Assembly: GCA_934162925.1 (NCBI GenBank)
Contig: CAKPJR010000067.1
Location: forward strand, 1-5,825
DNA from: an uncultured Clostridia bacterium
GTDB taxonomy: Bacteria; Bacillota; Clostridia; TANB77; CAG-508
Length of the DNA stretch: 5,825 nt
Reading direction: 5' to 3'
Below are positions 5,741 to 5,825 of this stretch, piece by piece (the first letter of the stretch is position 1; each line of letters opens with the position of its first letter). Under the pieces are notes generated by a model. It made no database searches and was not told the origin of the DNA. It saw only the letters and a program-made list of their open reading frames with translations. The translations under genes and the position numbers were made by a program.

Positions 5741-5778
5741 GAGCAATTTTTGGAATTGTTCATATTTTAATTTTTGTT
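5741..5778 (+). terminator. Weak candidate terminator
   Basis: GAGCAATT (5741-5748) pairs with AATTGTTC (5754-5761), eight pairs with one G-T, around a five-base loop. A T-rich stretch follows (5764-5776). The stem is AT-rich and weaker than the yebC terminator. It lies 47 bases after the stop codon at 5693. The remaining bases to 5825 show no supported gene. Confidence 0.45.
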
Positions 5779-5825
5779 AGATTAATAATATAAGATAACA
5801 TATTAATTTTAAAAACAATGGTCTC

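Noticed and set aside
5694..5825. Start of a further gene at ATG near 5818
   Set aside because: No ribosome-binding site is visible and only a few codons lie inside the window.

Overview
The window is very AT-rich, uses mostly AGA for arginine, and carries AGGAG-type ribosome-binding sites and a set of genes (YebC, TmcAL, RNase HI, bacterial EndoQ) typical of low-GC Firmicutes. An uncultured Clostridia-like bacterium is the best guess; this is inference from composition and gene content.

Layout: (1) 1-407, + strand, the C-terminal 134 residues of a YebC/PmpR/TACO1-family protein, ended by a strong hairpin terminator (411-444). (2) 485-1709, - strand, TmcAL, the tRNA(Met) cytidine acetate ligase, with its reading frame interrupted once. 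(3) 1710-1916, a divergent promoter region plus a 71-bp REP/MITE-like palindrome. (4) 1917-2352, +, RNase HI (rnhA), also interrupted once. (5) 2457-4388, +, a three-gene operon: a degenerate HD-GYP-like protein, an unrecognised 60-residue protein and an EndoQ-type PHP endonuclease acting on deaminated DNA bases. (6) 4511-5693, +, a membrane-anchored extracellular protein with possible distant serpin resemblance, again interrupted once. (7) 5694-5825, a non-coding tail with a weak terminator.

The main observation is that the three interruptions are the same event. In tmcAL, rnhA and the membrane-anchored gene, the reading frame runs without fault up to an in-frame CGG codon. It is then restored exactly by skipping one base, so that C-GGA is read as glycine (GGA). 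In rnhA this rebuilds the invariant C-S-G-N-P-G-P-G-G motif; in tmcAL it rebuilds F-G-S-E-V-G-N. Reading all the genes codon by codon, I find no in-frame CGG anywhere else among roughly 1,700 codons, although CGG occurs at least seven times out of frame. This suggests that CGG is not an arginine codon here, but a signal for +1 frameshifting or for quadruplet (CGGA = Gly) decoding. A close logical parallel is the reported AGG/CCC frameshifting in Perkinsus mitochondrial cox1. The alternatives are three independent single-C insertions (pseudogenes) or systematic sequencing error; the in-frame restriction of the pattern argues against both, but only genome-wide and proteomic tests can settle it.

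The genes serve tRNA modification (tmcAL), removal of RNA from RNA-DNA hybrids (rnhA) and repair of deaminated bases (EndoQ). No single pathway joins the whole window.
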